Positions 41,958 through 51,066 of a stretch of DNA of 64,000 nucleotides are shown here, in pieces. Each line of letters starts with the position of its first letter. Positions within the stretch are counted from its first letter, which is position 1. The notes beneath the pieces are model-generated. The model did not search any database and had not been told where the DNA came from. It saw only the letters and a program-made list of their open reading frames with translations. Position numbers and translations under genes: made by a program. Source of the DNA: Pseudomonadota bacterium (GTDB taxonomy: Bacteria; Pseudomonadota; Alphaproteobacteria; RF32; CAG-239); assembly GCA_018362935.1 (NCBI GenBank), contig JAHALQ010000006.1, positions 1 to 64,000 on the forward strand, read 5' to 3'.

Positions 41958-42277
41958 ATAAAAAAAGCACCCTTTCACGGGTGCTTTTTTTTATTGGCTT
42001 TTGCTCTCCTGTTGGACAGGCGAAGCCTGTGAAAAATCAGCTCGAGGACAAAATCAACCGCTGCTCCGGTTGATTTTGCCGCAAGAGACATAAGCCTGCT
42101 TATTGAGCAAGCGAAATGTAAATGAGCGCTGCAAAATTAGCAGGCAAGTGACCGACGCGCGGTTAGCGAGTGCCCCAAAGCACGAGCTTACCAAGCTAGA
42201 AGCCGGAGCCAATAAAAGATCTGCTTTATGCAGGTCTTTTTTTTGGCTCCTTGCCTGCCTGTTGGACAGGCGAAGCC
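41947..42277 (+). repeat. Imperfect tandem duplication of the tRNA-Asn 3' end with its terminator
   Basis: AGCCGGAGCCAATAAAA occurs at 41947-41963 (end of the tRNA) and at 42201-42217. Each is followed by a terminator hairpin with a different stem (GCACCC/GGGTGC, and AGATCTGC/GCAGGTCT at 42214-42244), and then CCTGTTGGACAGGCGAAGCC at 42008 and 42258. The period is about 250 bp. Between them are a hairpin CAAAATCAACCG/CGGTTGATTTTG and GCGAG-type words. No gene is seen. Confidence 0.8.
41959..41995 (+). terminator. Terminator after tRNA-Asn
   Basis: AAAAAGCACCC-TTTCA-CGGGTGC followed by eight T. Confidence 0.92.
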
Positions 42278-42382
42278 CGAGAATGACACAAGAAAAAAAC
42301 GGCACCGGCGAGCAGAGGCTCGAACGAACTTTGTGAGAGAGCGCCTCGGATGACAGCTTGGTGAACGCTCCCGCCGCTGCGG

Positions 42383-42474
42383 GTCATCCTCGGGCGGGAC
42401 GCAGTCCCTGACCCGAGGATCCAAAAGAATATCCTGCCTTATTATGGATTCTCGGGTCAAGCCCGAGAATGACA
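42383..42474. repeat. Composite palindromic element P3
   Basis: GTCATCCTCGGGCGGGACGC..GACCCGAGGATCC, spacer AAAAGAATATCCTGCCTTAT.., and GGATTCTCGGGTC-AA-GCCCGAGAATGACA. Together with the tRNA duplication it fills the gene-free stretch 41958-42673. Confidence 0.85.
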
Positions 42475-42673
42475 TAAAGAAAGAAAACCTCACCCGAGAA
42501 TGACATTTTCCTCTTCCCCTAATCCCGTACCCCCGCCGCTCCCTCTTTTATGCCGGGCACCAACCGAGCACCCCCAACCTTCCGCCTCCCCCAAAAACGA
42601 TTATTATCCCACTTGATTTTAGACAAAATTGTGGTAATATGATTATGTTATTGTTTCTCAAAGGAGAGTATAG

Positions 42674-43171
42674 TTGAGCGACACTTATGAACCCGCCAGA
42701 ACCGCAAACGGCAAACCCAGTTATGAAGCCGAAATGCTATGGGACACTTATCATTCATGCAAAGAAAAACTGGCCAATCCGCAGCTGGATCAGGCCGAAC
42801 GTAAAGCTCTTGAATTTTACGTTGAACAAATCCGCGGCATCCAGCCCTGCGCCGATGAAAACAAATTCCACAAACCCGGCAGAGGCATCGGCGGCACCGG
42901 CGATACGGAAATTATCAAGCCTTATGTTGTCCGCGATCACAAAACCAACCGTCCCCTGCTCCGGCATGACGGTTCTCCGCTCACCATCCAATGCCGTTTC
43001 CGCGATGTCGCGCGTTACCTGTATACAATTAAAAGCCAAAAGGCTGAATCTTTGAATATGGTTGACGGCGTCAGGGCTTTATCCGTCACGGACCAGCTCC
43101 AATATCAAAAAGCCGATCCTTACGCCTATGCTTACCGCAACTTATCCAAAGGATCTTCATTTTCCAAATAG
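42674..43171 (+). CDS. Hypothetical protein, 165 aa, TTG start
   Basis: Not recognised. TTG 42674 has AAAGGAG 7 nt upstream and no better start exists before residue 21, so a TTG start is well supported. The protein is soluble, Tyr- and Lys-rich, with an N-terminal helical half (EAEMLWDTYHSCKEKLANP, QAERKALEFYVEQIRG) and a basic, glycine-rich middle (HKPGRGIGGTGDTEI). A TAGACAAAA word stands 46 bp upstream. Its last 15 bases overlap the convergent OpgB-like gene. Confidence 0.7.
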   Translation: MSDTYEPARTANGKPSYEAEMLWDTYHSCKEKLANPQLDQAERKALEFYVEQIRGIQPCADENKFHKPGRGIGGTGDTEIIKPYVVRDHKTNRPLLRHDGSPLTIQCRFRDVARYLYTIKSQKAESLNMVDGVRALSVTDQLQYQKADPYAYAYRNLSKGSSFSK

Positions 43172-44626
43172 CAACAGGTCATAAATCCGGGAACGTTTGC
43201 TCATTTCATCTTCAAGAATTTCCGGCGTATAGTCCTGCTCAATTAAAGTTGGCAGTGCCGCAAATAATGACACGCCCAGCCCCAGTCTGCGCCCGCGGAT
43301 GTGCATGCCCAGAGCTTCGACTATCGTGGGATACATGTCAAAAGAGCTGAATTGGCGATATTTGGAACGCAGCAGCGGTTTATCAGCATTAATAAACACG
43401 TTCATAACCCGACGTTTAATATCTTTGCCGTTTTCATAAATGTCATCATTCATGACCAAATGGTCACCGACCAGAATAACAGTTGTATTCTCATAAAACG
43501 GCTGTTGCTGAATCCAGCGGATAAAAGCGGCAACTTTGGCGTCGGAGCATTTATAGACGTTTTTATACCGTTCGGCAAATTCCGGTTTGCAGTTCTTTTC
43601 ATCGGCAAATTCCCAGCCGCCGTGCGTATCCATCGTCATCAAGGTCAAAGCAAACGGCTGTTTTTTTTGCGCCAGTTGTTGCAACTGTTCCTTGGCGTCT
43701 TCCAAAAAAGGCCCGTCGCGCAGTATCCGCCGCCGCACCGGGTCGGCCTCATCGGACAGCCGATATTTTTTCTTAAAATATTCCCAGCTCAAAACCCGGA
43801 CATTTCCGTGAGTACTCCAGAAACGGTCTACGCCCGCATAGGATTTTTCCATTCCGGTCATAAATACCTGATTATATCCGGCGTCAGCCAATATGTCTGA
43901 TAAGCACCATGCTTTGGGAAGATAGCCGTGTTTCGGCAGAAATTTGTTATGCTTGACAATCGGCAGATGCAGAGGTATGCCGCAAGTTTGTGAAACCAAT
44001 CCCGCCTGTGTCCACTGCGTGCCGTCCACCGCAATCATGCCGCCGATATCATCATCGCCGCTGAAGTTGATATTTTCTTCCGCCAGTTTCCGCATCTCCG
44101 GCATGAAGTCGTCTTTGAAAAATTCCCGGTTATTTTTGTTCAGATATGTTGCTTCAAATGATTCTGCAAAAATCAGCACCAGATTACGCTTTTGTTTGGG
44201 AAACAATATTTCGGCGTTTTTCGGGTTGACCCAGTTTTCTTCATAAAAATCCGAAAAGACGTTTCTGGCCTGATAATCCTCAATAATCTCGGCATAATCT
44301 ATCCGATAGGCCACAAAACCCAAAACCGCGGCCAGATAAACAAGCGATAATTTGAGCGCGTGCCGACGTACCCAGACAGCCAACTTTTCCCACACCGCCC
44401 AGCGGTATTGTTTCAGCCCGAAAAGAATATAAAGAACAGCCAACAGAATAACCGATACCATCAGCGTGTTTTCTAAAAAGCTTTTCAAAAGACGGGTTTC
44501 GCTGTCCAGCGATATATTCATATGAAACAAAATCTGTTCGTAGGTTATATCCCCGAACTTGCGATTAATCCAGTGCGTTGACATGCCCAGCATCGTCGCC
44601 GCAAAAATAATAACCAGCGCCGCCAT
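43157..44626 (-). CDS. OpgB/LTA-synthase-like phosphoglycerol transferase (sulfatase superfamily)
   Basis: 489 aa inner membrane protein with three N-terminal membrane spans (about 2-17, 54-71, 91-108) and a periplasmic alkaline-phosphatase-fold domain. LVLIFAESFEATYLN gives the metal-binding Glu155; AVDGTQWTQAGLVSQTCGIPL matches the OpgB GTxWTxAG nucleophile loop (probable Thr206); TMDTHGGWEF and VILVGDHLVMND supply further ligands. Such enzymes transfer phosphoglycerol or phosphoethanolamine from lipids to glucans or lipid A. It overlaps the MIF-like gene upstream by one base, so both are translated together. Confidence 0.85.
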   Translation of the reverse strand: MAALVIIFAATMLGMSTHWINRKFGDITYEQILFHMNISLDSETRLLKSFLENTLMVSVILLAVLYILFGLKQYRWAVWEKLAVWVRRHALKLSLVYLAAVLGFVAYRIDYAEIIEDYQARNVFSDFYEENWVNPKNAEILFPKQKRNLVLIFAESFEATYLNKNNREFFKDDFMPEMRKLAEENINFSGDDDIGGMIAVDGTQWTQAGLVSQTCGIPLHLPIVKHNKFLPKHGYLPKAWCLSDILADAGYNQVFMTGMEKSYAGVDRFWSTHGNVRVLSWEYFKKKYRLSDEADPVRRRILRDGPFLEDAKEQLQQLAQKKQPFALTLMTMDTHGGWEFADEKNCKPEFAERYKNVYKCSDAKVAAFIRWIQQQPFYENTTVILVGDHLVMNDDIYENGKDIKRRVMNVFINADKPLLRSKYRQFSSFDMYPTIVEALGMHIRGRRLGLGVSLFAALPTLIEQDYTPEILEDEMSKRSRIYDLLLFGK

Positions 44627-44961
44627 TATCCCAACAGATTCCCGGAAATGGCCACATCGGAAGCCGCCAAATCGACAAATTCGATGTTTACAAAACGCGC
44701 CTCCGTATCCAAACGGCTGACAACCAAGTCCGTCAGCTTGCGTGCCAAACCGGCTTTGTCGGCAAAACCGATTGATTTCATCTCAATCAGCGCGCCCTTA
44801 TTTTCAACACTTCCGCCAAAAGCCATGTTCTGCCCTGCCCGCACCGTCACAACCACATAATCAACCGGCTTGCCCAGCGTTTCAGCCACCAGTCTGGCCG
44901 CATCTTCAGCCAGATGTTTGTCTTTATTGTCCGCATTCGTATTAATCGTCAGAAAAGGCAT
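44626..44961 (-). CDS. MIF-family tautomerase
   Basis: 111 aa homologue of macrophage migration inhibitory factor. Pro2, the catalytic base after Met removal, is present (MPFLTINTN); the VVVTVRAGQNMAFGGS and ALIEMKSIG strands and the length fit MIF proteins. They tautomerise phenylpyruvate or dopachrome in vitro; the natural role in bacteria is unclear. The stop overlaps the ATG of the OpgB-like gene. A strong terminator of the gene downstream of gyrA lies to the right. Confidence 0.85.
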   Translation of the reverse strand: MPFLTINTNADNKDKHLAEDAARLVAETLGKPVDYVVVTVRAGQNMAFGGSVENKGALIEMKSIGFADKAGLARKLTDLVVSRLDTEARFVNIEFVDLAASDVAISGNLLG

Positions 44962-45027
44962 CGGAAAAACTCCTTGTTTTTAAAAACTGCGCCCATTGTA
45001 ACGATGTATAAAATATTTGCAACCACA

Positions 45028-45058
45028 AAAAAAAGAAGGAGAATAACTCCTTCTTTCA
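45028..45058 (-). terminator. Terminator of the DUF212 gene
   Basis: Minus strand AAGAAGGAG-TTATT-CTCCTTCTT followed by TTTTTTG. Confidence 0.88.
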
Positions 45059-45061
45059 AAT

Positions 45062-45517
45062 TTAATAAACGCTCAACAAACGATGAACACTCAAAGCAAT
45101 CCCGCACCCCAGGAAAAATCCGGCAATCACTTCTTTGGGTGTATGCCCCAAAAGCTCTTTGAGCTGCGCCGATTTGGTCTTCATATTTGACTTGTAAAAA
45201 TCTCTCAAAATCTGATTGAGCAGTTTGGCCATATCCCCGGCATCGCGCCGCAGCCCGGCCGCATCATGCATCACCACCAGCGCATAACCGGCGCTGACGG
45301 CAAAAATGAGCGAATCAAACCCGGCAATCAGCCCCGCCGATGTTGTCAGAGCACAAACCCCGGCACTGTGCGAACTTGGCATTCCGCCGGTTGTCGCCAG
45401 TTTCTCAAAGTCTATTTCTTTCATTTTCAGATAAAAAGTCAGAACTTTCAAAAACTGGGCAATAACAACGGCTGTCAAACCGCTGATAATAGCTTCAAAA
45501 CCTGTATTAAGTATCAT
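45062..45517 (-). CDS. DUF212 / divergent PAP2 family membrane protein
   Basis: 151 aa. The divergent PAP2 (YuiD-like) signature is clear: KLATTGGMPSSHSAGVCAL, YALVVMHDAAGLRRDAGDMA and LGHTPKEVIAGFFLGCGIAL, with three or four hydrophobic spans. The GGMPSSHSA segment resembles part of the PAP2 phosphatase active site, but activity in this family is unproven. It lies downstream of gyrA on the same strand, after a weak hairpin at 45540-45562. Confidence 0.85.
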   Translation of the reverse strand: MILNTGFEAIISGLTAVVIAQFLKVLTFYLKMKEIDFEKLATTGGMPSSHSAGVCALTTSAGLIAGFDSLIFAVSAGYALVVMHDAAGLRRDAGDMAKLLNQILRDFYKSNMKTKSAQLKELLGHTPKEVIAGFFLGCGIALSVHRLLSVY

Positions 45518-45539
45518 TTTAGTCCGTTTTCATAAACAA

Positions 45540-45562
45540 CGGGCAGCCTCACCGGCTGCCCG
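45540..45562 (-). terminator. Possible terminator of gyrA
   Basis: GGGCAGCC-GGTGA-GGCTGCCC on the minus strand with only a weak T-rich tail (GTTGTTTAT). Confidence 0.6.
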
Positions 45563-45574
45563 CCTGTCAGTCCT

Positions 45575-48367
45575 TTATTCTTCGGTTTCGACATCCGGCT
45601 CTTCGACCGCCGCCTCGTCAGACATGTCGTCTGCATCGATAACGCTCTCGCCCAAAACCTCCGAACCGGTTTCTTCTTCCAGCTCGTCATCATCGCCGGC
45701 ATCCGCATCCAGCCAGGTGACGGATACGACCTTTTCGCCTTCCGCCGTTCTGAACAGGATAACGCCCTGCGTTTTGCGACCGGCAATGCGAATGTCGCAA
45801 ACCGGCATCCGGATAAGCTTGCCCGCGTCGGTAACCATCATAATCTGGTTGTCGTCTTCAATCGGGAACGAGCTGGCAATTTCTTTGTTGCGGGCAGACA
45901 TTTCCATATTGGCAATACCCTGGCCGCCGCGCCCGGTCACGCGGTATTCGTACGAAGACGAACGCTTGCCGTATCCGGTCGTGGTAACAGACAAAATAAA
46001 CTGCTCGTTTTCTTTCATCTGATTATAAACTTCACAGCTCATATTGCTGAAATCAGGCTGCTGGCCTTCGCATTCCATCCGTTTGAGGCGGAAGTATTCC
46101 TCACGCTCTTCGGTAGTTGCGTCACTGTGGTTCAAAATAGACATCGAGATGACTTCATCATCCGTTGCCAGCTTGATACCGCGCACGCCGGTCGAGTTTC
46201 TGCCCACAAAGACGCGGACATCGGTAACCGGGAAGCGGATGCACTTGCCGCTGCGCGCCGCCAGCATCACGTCATTGTTTTCGTGGCAGATGCGGACGTT
46301 AATCAGCTTGTCGCCGTCATCCAATTTCATGGCGATCTTGCCGTTCGACTGGACATTCACAAAATCCATCAGCGAGTTGCGGCGGACATTGCCCTGACTG
46401 GTCGCAAACATAATCGACATATCCTGACACTCAGCCTCATTCTCCGGCAGCTTCATAACCGTGGTAATCGTTTCGCCCGGATCCAGCGGCAGCAGGTTGA
46501 CAAACGGCTTGCCCTTAGAGGTCGGCGACCCCAGCGGCAGTTTGTAAACTTTCATCTTATAGACATAGCCCAGCGACGAGAAGAACAGCACCGGCGTATG
46601 GGTCGAAGCCACAAACAGGCGAGTGACAAAATCTTCCTCTTTGGTCGCCATGCCGGACTTGCCTTTGCCGCCGCGTTTCTGCGCCTTATAGGCATTCAGC
46701 GGCACGCGTTTGATGTAACCGGCTTCGGTAACCGTCACAACCATATCTTCGCGCTGAATTAAAGATTCGATATCTGTATCATACTCAATATCCTCAATCT
46801 TCGAACGGCGCGGCGTTGCATATTCGTCCTTAATTTCAACCAGTTCGTCGCGCATAATCGTATACAGTTTTTCGCGTGAAGACAGAATGGACAGGCATTC
46901 CTTAATCTCGTCGCCGAGAGAAACCAGTTCTTCGTGAATCTTATCACGCTCCAAGCCTGTCAAACGTTGCAGTTTCAAATCCAAAATAGCGCGAGCCTGT
47001 GCTTCCGACAAACGGTAAGTTCCGTTTTCGACTTTGCGGTCAGGTTCGTCAATCAGCTGTACCAGCGCCTCGACATCTCCGGCAGGCCATGCTTTGGCAA
47101 GCAAAGCTTCTTTGGCTTCCTGCGGATTAGGCGACGTCCGGATTAAGTCAATAACCGGATCGATATTTTCAACTGCAATCGCCAGACCGACCAAAGTATG
47201 GGCGCGGTCACGCGCTTTGCCGAGTTCAAAAATCGTGCGGCGGCGGATGACTTCTTCGCGGAATTCAATAAAGGCGGCAATGATTTCCTTCAAATTCATC
47301 ATCATCGGACGGCCGTTGTGAATAGCCAGCATATTCATACCGAAACTGGTTTGCAGCGAGGTATACTTGTAAAGCTGGTTCAAAACCACGTCAGCCTGAA
47401 AATCACGTTTGACCTCAATTACCACGCGGACGCCCTGACGGTCGGATTCATCGCGGATTTCCGAAATGCCCTCGATTTTCTTTTCTTTGACCAGCTCGGC
47501 AATACGCGTAATCATGGCGGCCTTGTTGACCTGATACGGAACTTCGTGGACAATAATCGCCTCTTTGTCCTTATGCAGTTCCTCAATGGTGCATTTGGCA
47601 CGCATGACAACCGAACCGCGGCCGGTCAGATAAGCCGACTTGGCACCGGCATAACCGAGAATTAAACCGCCGGTCGGAAAATCCGGTCCCGGAACAATAT
47701 TAATCATGTCTTCAATCGTGATGTCCGGATTGTCGATATAAGCGCAGCAGGCGTCAATCACTTCGCCGAGGTTGTGCGGCGGAATATTGGTTGCCATGCC
47801 GACGGCAATACCGTTGGCTCCGTTGACCAGCAGGTTCGGATACCGCGCCGGCAGAACCGAAGGCTCCTGCAAACTCTCGTCATAGTTTGGCATAAAATCG
47901 ACGGTGTCTTTATCAATATCGTCAATCAAAGCATGCGCGACTTTGGCCAGACGCGCTTCGGTATAACGCATCGCCGCGGCGCTGTCGCCGTCCATCGAAC
48001 CGAAGTTGCCCTGCCCGTCAATCAAAGGCACGCGCATCGAGAATGGCTGCGCCATGCGGACCATGGCTTCATAAACCGAAGAGTCGCCGTGCGGGTGGTA
48101 TTTACCCAAAACGTCACCGACAATACGGGCTGATTTGCGGAACGGACGGTTGTAATCATAGCCGTTTTCATACGCCGAATAAATAATGCGGCGGTGCACC
48201 GGCTTCAAACCGTCGCGGACATCAGGAAGCGCGCGCGACACGATAACGCTCATCGCATAATCAAGATAAGAGCGGCGCATTTCTTCCGAAATTTCAATCG
48301 GCGAAATATCTTTGCCTTCGTCAATCGGATTGATTTCCAGTTCTTTGTTTTCTGTTTCTTCAGTCAC
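45575..48367 (-). CDS. gyrA: DNA gyrase subunit A
   Basis: 930 aa. It cuts and rejoins DNA in the A2B2 gyrase. Catalytic Tyr135 in [12 protein letters not shown], the quinolone-pocket segment [15 protein letters not shown] (S96 and E100 at the positions of E. coli S83 and D87, both drug-contact competent), the tower/coiled-coil region, and C-terminal beta-pinwheel blades with the GyrA-box [11 protein letters not shown]. The tail is strongly acidic (about 45 residues rich in Asp/Glu), a feature that tunes supercoiling in other species. Confidence 0.98.
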   Translation of the reverse strand: MTEETENKELEINPIDEGKDISPIEISEEMRRSYLDYAMSVIVSRALPDVRDGLKPVHRRIIYSAYENGYDYNRPFRKSARIVGDVLGKYHPHGDSSVYEAMVRMAQPFSMRVPLIDGQGNFGSMDGDSAAAMRYTEARLAKVAHALIDDIDKDTVDFMPNYDESLQEPSVLPARYPNLLVNGANGIAVGMATNIPPHNLGEVIDACCAYIDNPDITIEDMINIVPGPDFPTGGLILGYAGAKSAYLTGRGSVVMRAKCTIEELHKDKEAIIVHEVPYQVNKAAMITRIAELVKEKKIEGISEIRDESDRQGVRVVIEVKRDFQADVVLNQLYKYTSLQTSFGMNMLAIHNGRPMMMNLKEIIAAFIEFREEVIRRRTIFELGKARDRAHTLVGLAIAVENIDPVIDLIRTSPNPQEAKEALLAKAWPAGDVEALVQLIDEPDRKVENGTYRLSEAQARAILDLKLQRLTGLERDKIHEELVSLGDEIKECLSILSSREKLYTIMRDELVEIKDEYATPRRSKIEDIEYDTDIESLIQREDMVVTVTEAGYIKRVPLNAYKAQKRGGKGKSGMATKEEDFVTRLFVASTHTPVLFFSSLGYVYKMKVYKLPLGSPTSKGKPFVNLLPLDPGETITTVMKLPENEAECQDMSIMFATSQGNVRRNSLMDFVNVQSNGKIAMKLDDGDKLINVRICHENNDVMLAARSGKCIRFPVTDVRVFVGRNSTGVRGIKLATDDEVISMSILNHSDATTEEREEYFRLKRMECEGQQPDFSNMSCEVYNQMKENEQFILSVTTTGYGKRSSSYEYRVTGRGGQGIANMEMSARNKEIASSFPIEDDNQIMMVTDAGKLIRMPVCDIRIAGRKTQGVILFRTAEGEKVVSVTWLDADAGDDDELEEETGSEVLGESVIDADDMSDEAAVEEPDVETEE

Positions 48368-48487
48368 TTTGATTAACCTTCATTAAAATTCAAACTGCCC
48401 GAATAATACCAGAACAACAAAAAGCGCGCTAACAAATTATCCGACTTATGCCCAGATAAAAACGCCGAATTCGTTTCTACGGGCAAA

Positions 48488-48535
48488 AAAACGGCCTTAA
48501 AATCGATTTTTGATTTTAAAGCCGGATAAAAAGTT
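48488..48535 (-). terminator. Terminator after the HNH-like orphan gene
   Basis: Minus strand GGCTTTAAAATC-aaaaatc-GATTTTAAGGCC followed by GTTTTTTTG; it separates the orphan gene from gyrA. Confidence 0.8.
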
Positions 48536-48568
48536 AACAACGAATCAAAAAAAGCGTATTGTAGGCGC

Positions 48569-50338
48569 CTAACGCCCTTCTTTGCCGCCCAGACCGGCAT
48601 TTCCGCCGTTTCCGCCTTTGTCATTGTTCATTTGCGCGCGCAGTTTGGTGAAACTTTGCGGTTCCTGATAACGGGAATAAGACAAAGTCACATTGCCGGA
48701 AGATGCGTAAAACCGCGCGTCCGGTTCAGGACTGAGCGCCGCGGTAGAATTGCTTTCTTTGGCATGCTCCTGCTCATGCTTAGTCAGTTTTTCCCCTGTC
48801 GGCGCACGAAACTGGACAAACATCAGAAAATTTGCACCGTCATTGATATCAGCCTGATTGTCGAGATTTTTTGCCATTTTAACCGGCATTTTATGATGCA
48901 TATTGATTTCAAACGGTTTTTCAATCCCGTCAAATTTGGGATTATAATCGCCGCGCTGGCACATCGCTTCAACCCATTTTTCATAATACTCGCCGAAACC
49001 GTTTTTCTTAAAATCGCCGCTGACGGCGCGGTACACTTTGGCACATTCCTCTGCAAATTCACTGTAATTCGGATACTGCCCCTGAAAATAATCGCGCCAG
49101 GCGCTGGACATAACCATAAACTTATCTGTTTTAATTGTCTTAAGCTCTAAAGCTTTCAGCGCTTCCGACATATTTTTTCCCTTGTCCAGCTCTTCGGCAA
49201 AATGCTGCCCCATCGCCAGCATCATGCCAAACTTCTGAGCTTGTTTCTGATACGGCGACATAATGCCGGCATCGCCGCAGATATCACGAAAATAAGAAGG
49301 TCTGCCATTTTGGTTGGCGGCATTCCATTCGGTCTGCAAAACCCGTGCCGCATCAAAACTGTTCATCTCTGCAAACTCAGCCGAAGACAGGCCGCGGCTG
49401 CGCAGTTTCCGGGCAATCGCATCTGCCGCGGCTTTACCGTATGTATCTTCCGTAATTCTCAGCATATCGTCCAAATTCATCGCGCTGCCGGACTGTTTTT
49501 TCCGGCTTACGGTTTTGCCGGAAAGATTGTAACACTCGCCGTATTTTTGGATAAAATAATCGCTGTACTGCGTCGATCCGAACTGGTCTTTCGGCAGATA
49601 AAAACAACCGGCGGCCATACAGCGGAAAATGTGGTTGTCAGAACCAAAAGTGTTGGCCTGCTCTACCAGTGCGTTTTGCATATAGCGTTCCATAACCATA
49701 TTCAAATTAAGATTCGAATTTTTACGCTGACGCTCTTCAAGTTTTTCAAGCAGAATTGCCTGCGCCGATTTGTACTCTGAACCGCGGTTCAGCAATTGAT
49801 TTATCTGGCTGACCTTTTGGCAGATCAGCCGATCAAAATCAGCGCTTCCTTTTTGCCGTTCGTCAGCACACATATAATCGGCCAGAAGATTAAGATAAGA
49901 ATCCGCCCAGCCGTTTTTTTCGCCGTTACGCCACAATTTACCGGAAAACCCGTCACTCCACCGGGTCATCTGCATAAATTCGTCGCGTTCCTCGTCTGCC
50001 GCCTTTTTCTTCTTATTTTTACTTTGGGGAAACAGCATATCTTCCAAACTGGCCGCCATACTTTCTTCGGACGAGTTAAAATACTCGCGCATATCCTGCT
50101 TCCATTCCAAAGCTTTGCTTTCCAGCTCGCTCATCTGATCCTTCGCAGCCAGATAAGCGTCAAGCTCCGCCTCGCGGCCGTCTTCAAAAAAATAGTCCGC
50201 AGCTTCCTTTTTGGCGCCGTCCGCGCATAGGGCCGCAGCTTTTTTGTATTCGTCGCTCCACTTGCGCAATTCAAGCAGCATGCCGATGATATAAAGCTTT
50301 CTCATTTGAGGGGTGATAACTGTTTCTGTGCTGCTCAT
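48569..50338 (-). CDS. Orphan protein, 589 aa, with C-terminal HNH-like motif
   Basis: Not recognised as a whole. The first 470 residues are soluble, mostly helical and highly charged (KNKKKKAADEERDEF near 110). Near the C-terminus FEINMHHKMPVKMAKNL, then GANFLMF and KHEQEHAK, follows the H-H...N...H...H spacing of HNH/A-HNH-type nucleases (H481, H482, N503, H521, H525). A Ser/Gly/Asn-rich tail ends the protein. It may be a nuclease or toxin-like effector; no immunity gene or secretion signal is evident. GGAG lies about 9 nt before the ATG. It has its own terminator. Confidence 0.7.
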   Translation of the reverse strand: MSSTETVITPQMRKLYIIGMLLELRKWSDEYKKAAALCADGAKKEAADYFFEDGREAELDAYLAAKDQMSELESKALEWKQDMREYFNSSEESMAASLEDMLFPQSKNKKKKAADEERDEFMQMTRWSDGFSGKLWRNGEKNGWADSYLNLLADYMCADERQKGSADFDRLICQKVSQINQLLNRGSEYKSAQAILLEKLEERQRKNSNLNLNMVMERYMQNALVEQANTFGSDNHIFRCMAAGCFYLPKDQFGSTQYSDYFIQKYGECYNLSGKTVSRKKQSGSAMNLDDMLRITEDTYGKAAADAIARKLRSRGLSSAEFAEMNSFDAARVLQTEWNAANQNGRPSYFRDICGDAGIMSPYQKQAQKFGMMLAMGQHFAEELDKGKNMSEALKALELKTIKTDKFMVMSSAWRDYFQGQYPNYSEFAEECAKVYRAVSGDFKKNGFGEYYEKWVEAMCQRGDYNPKFDGIEKPFEINMHHKMPVKMAKNLDNQADINDGANFLMFVQFRAPTGEKLTKHEQEHAKESNSTAALSPEPDARFYASSGNVTLSYSRYQEPQSFTKLRAQMNNDKGGNGGNAGLGGKEGR

Positions 50339-50429
50339 TCGACAACTCCGTAATTTACTTATTTCTATAATACATAATTATTCTTGTAAAGGCAACAAAT
50401 TTAGCCAAATTATACAAAAAATTAAATTA

Positions 50430-50458
50430 TTGACAAAAATCATCAAATACGGTATATT
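50430..50458 (+). promoter_or_regulatory. Strong sigma70 promoter of the 125-aa orphan gene
   Basis: TTGACA, 17-bp spacer, TATATT. Transcription would start near 50465, about 20 nt before the start codon. Confidence 0.8.
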
Positions 50459-50485
50459 TGCAGTCATGACAAACAATTACTATGT

Positions 50486-50863
50486 ATGAAAAATAAAACA
50501 CTGAAAAAGAGACCCAATTTCTTCAGCAAGAAATTCGTCTCAAAAGCATTTAACATTCCCGCCTGCAAAGTCGGAAAATGGGGCATTCTCAAGACCAGCG
50601 AAGGCTGTTCTCCCTGCCTCATAATTAAAGGCAGCCGGAATGTTGTTGACATCATCAAAGGAGAATTCAAATCCTGTCTGCAAATGAGCTGGACCAAAGT
50701 TTACGCCGCTCCCGCCGAAATCAGCCAGAAAAACGGTGTCATTACCTTTTCTGCGCAGATTAACGGCGAAGACGCCTCCGTCGAGTTCAAAAAACAGGAT
50801 TTGGAAGAAATCTATTCACGCCGGGTTTACCTGCCCGACACGGATAAAAAAGTTTTCTTCTGA
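50486..50863 (+). CDS. Hypothetical protein, 125 aa
   Basis: Not recognised. A basic, soluble protein: N-terminus MKNKTLKKRPNFFSKKFV, a central SPCLIIKGSRNVVDIIKGEF strand-rich part and C-terminal EDASVEFKKQDLEEIYSRRV. A strong promoter, a very short leader without ribosome binding site and a terminator show a separate, probably well expressed, transcription unit. Confidence 0.7.
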   Translation: MKNKTLKKRPNFFSKKFVSKAFNIPACKVGKWGILKTSEGCSPCLIIKGSRNVVDIIKGEFKSCLQMSWTKVYAAPAEISQKNGVITFSAQINGEDASVEFKKQDLEEIYSRRVYLPDTDKKVFF

Positions 50864-50879
50864 CTTCTCCTCTCTTATC

Positions 50880-50921
50880 AAAAACGGAGCTTCCGCCTCA
50901 CCGGCCGAAACTCCGTTTTTG
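50880..50921 (+). terminator. Terminator after the 125-aa orphan gene
   Basis: AAAACGGAG ... CTCCGTTTTT with a 21-nt interior that itself holds CGG/CCG pairs. Confidence 0.7.
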
Positions 50922-50941
50922 TTTGGATAAAAGTTATTTTT

Positions 50942-51066
50942 AAAACTCAGATAGCGTGTGTGAATAATAAGAAATAAGGAAAGCCGGGCGGCCTAGTGTA
51001 CAATGAAGTACATGACCGACCGGCTTATCCGTAATTTCTGTATTAGTCACCAGCTAGATGAGTTTT
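50942..51066 (-). repeat. GTAC-hairpin element, copy D (3' of ssb)
   Basis: Outer arms AAAACTCA / TGAGTTTT, the GATAGC/GCTAG stem, the middle stem AATAATAAGAAAT / ATTTCTGTATTA, the inner stem AAGCCGG / CCGGCTT, tip TGTAC-aatgaa-GTACA (50997-51012). Its right arm overlaps the last two bases of the ssb stop codon. It is the cleanest copy for comparison with copy A. Confidence 0.8.

Noticed and set aside
44560..44626. N-terminal truncation of the OpgB-like protein
   Set aside because: The start is fixed by the TAATG overlap with the upstream gene, and three-span N-termini occur in this family.
45975..48100. Fluoroquinolone-resistance change in gyrA
   Set aside because: The pocket residues read S96 and E100 (E. 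coli positions 83 and 87); both occur in susceptible wild-type enzymes, so no resistance is called.
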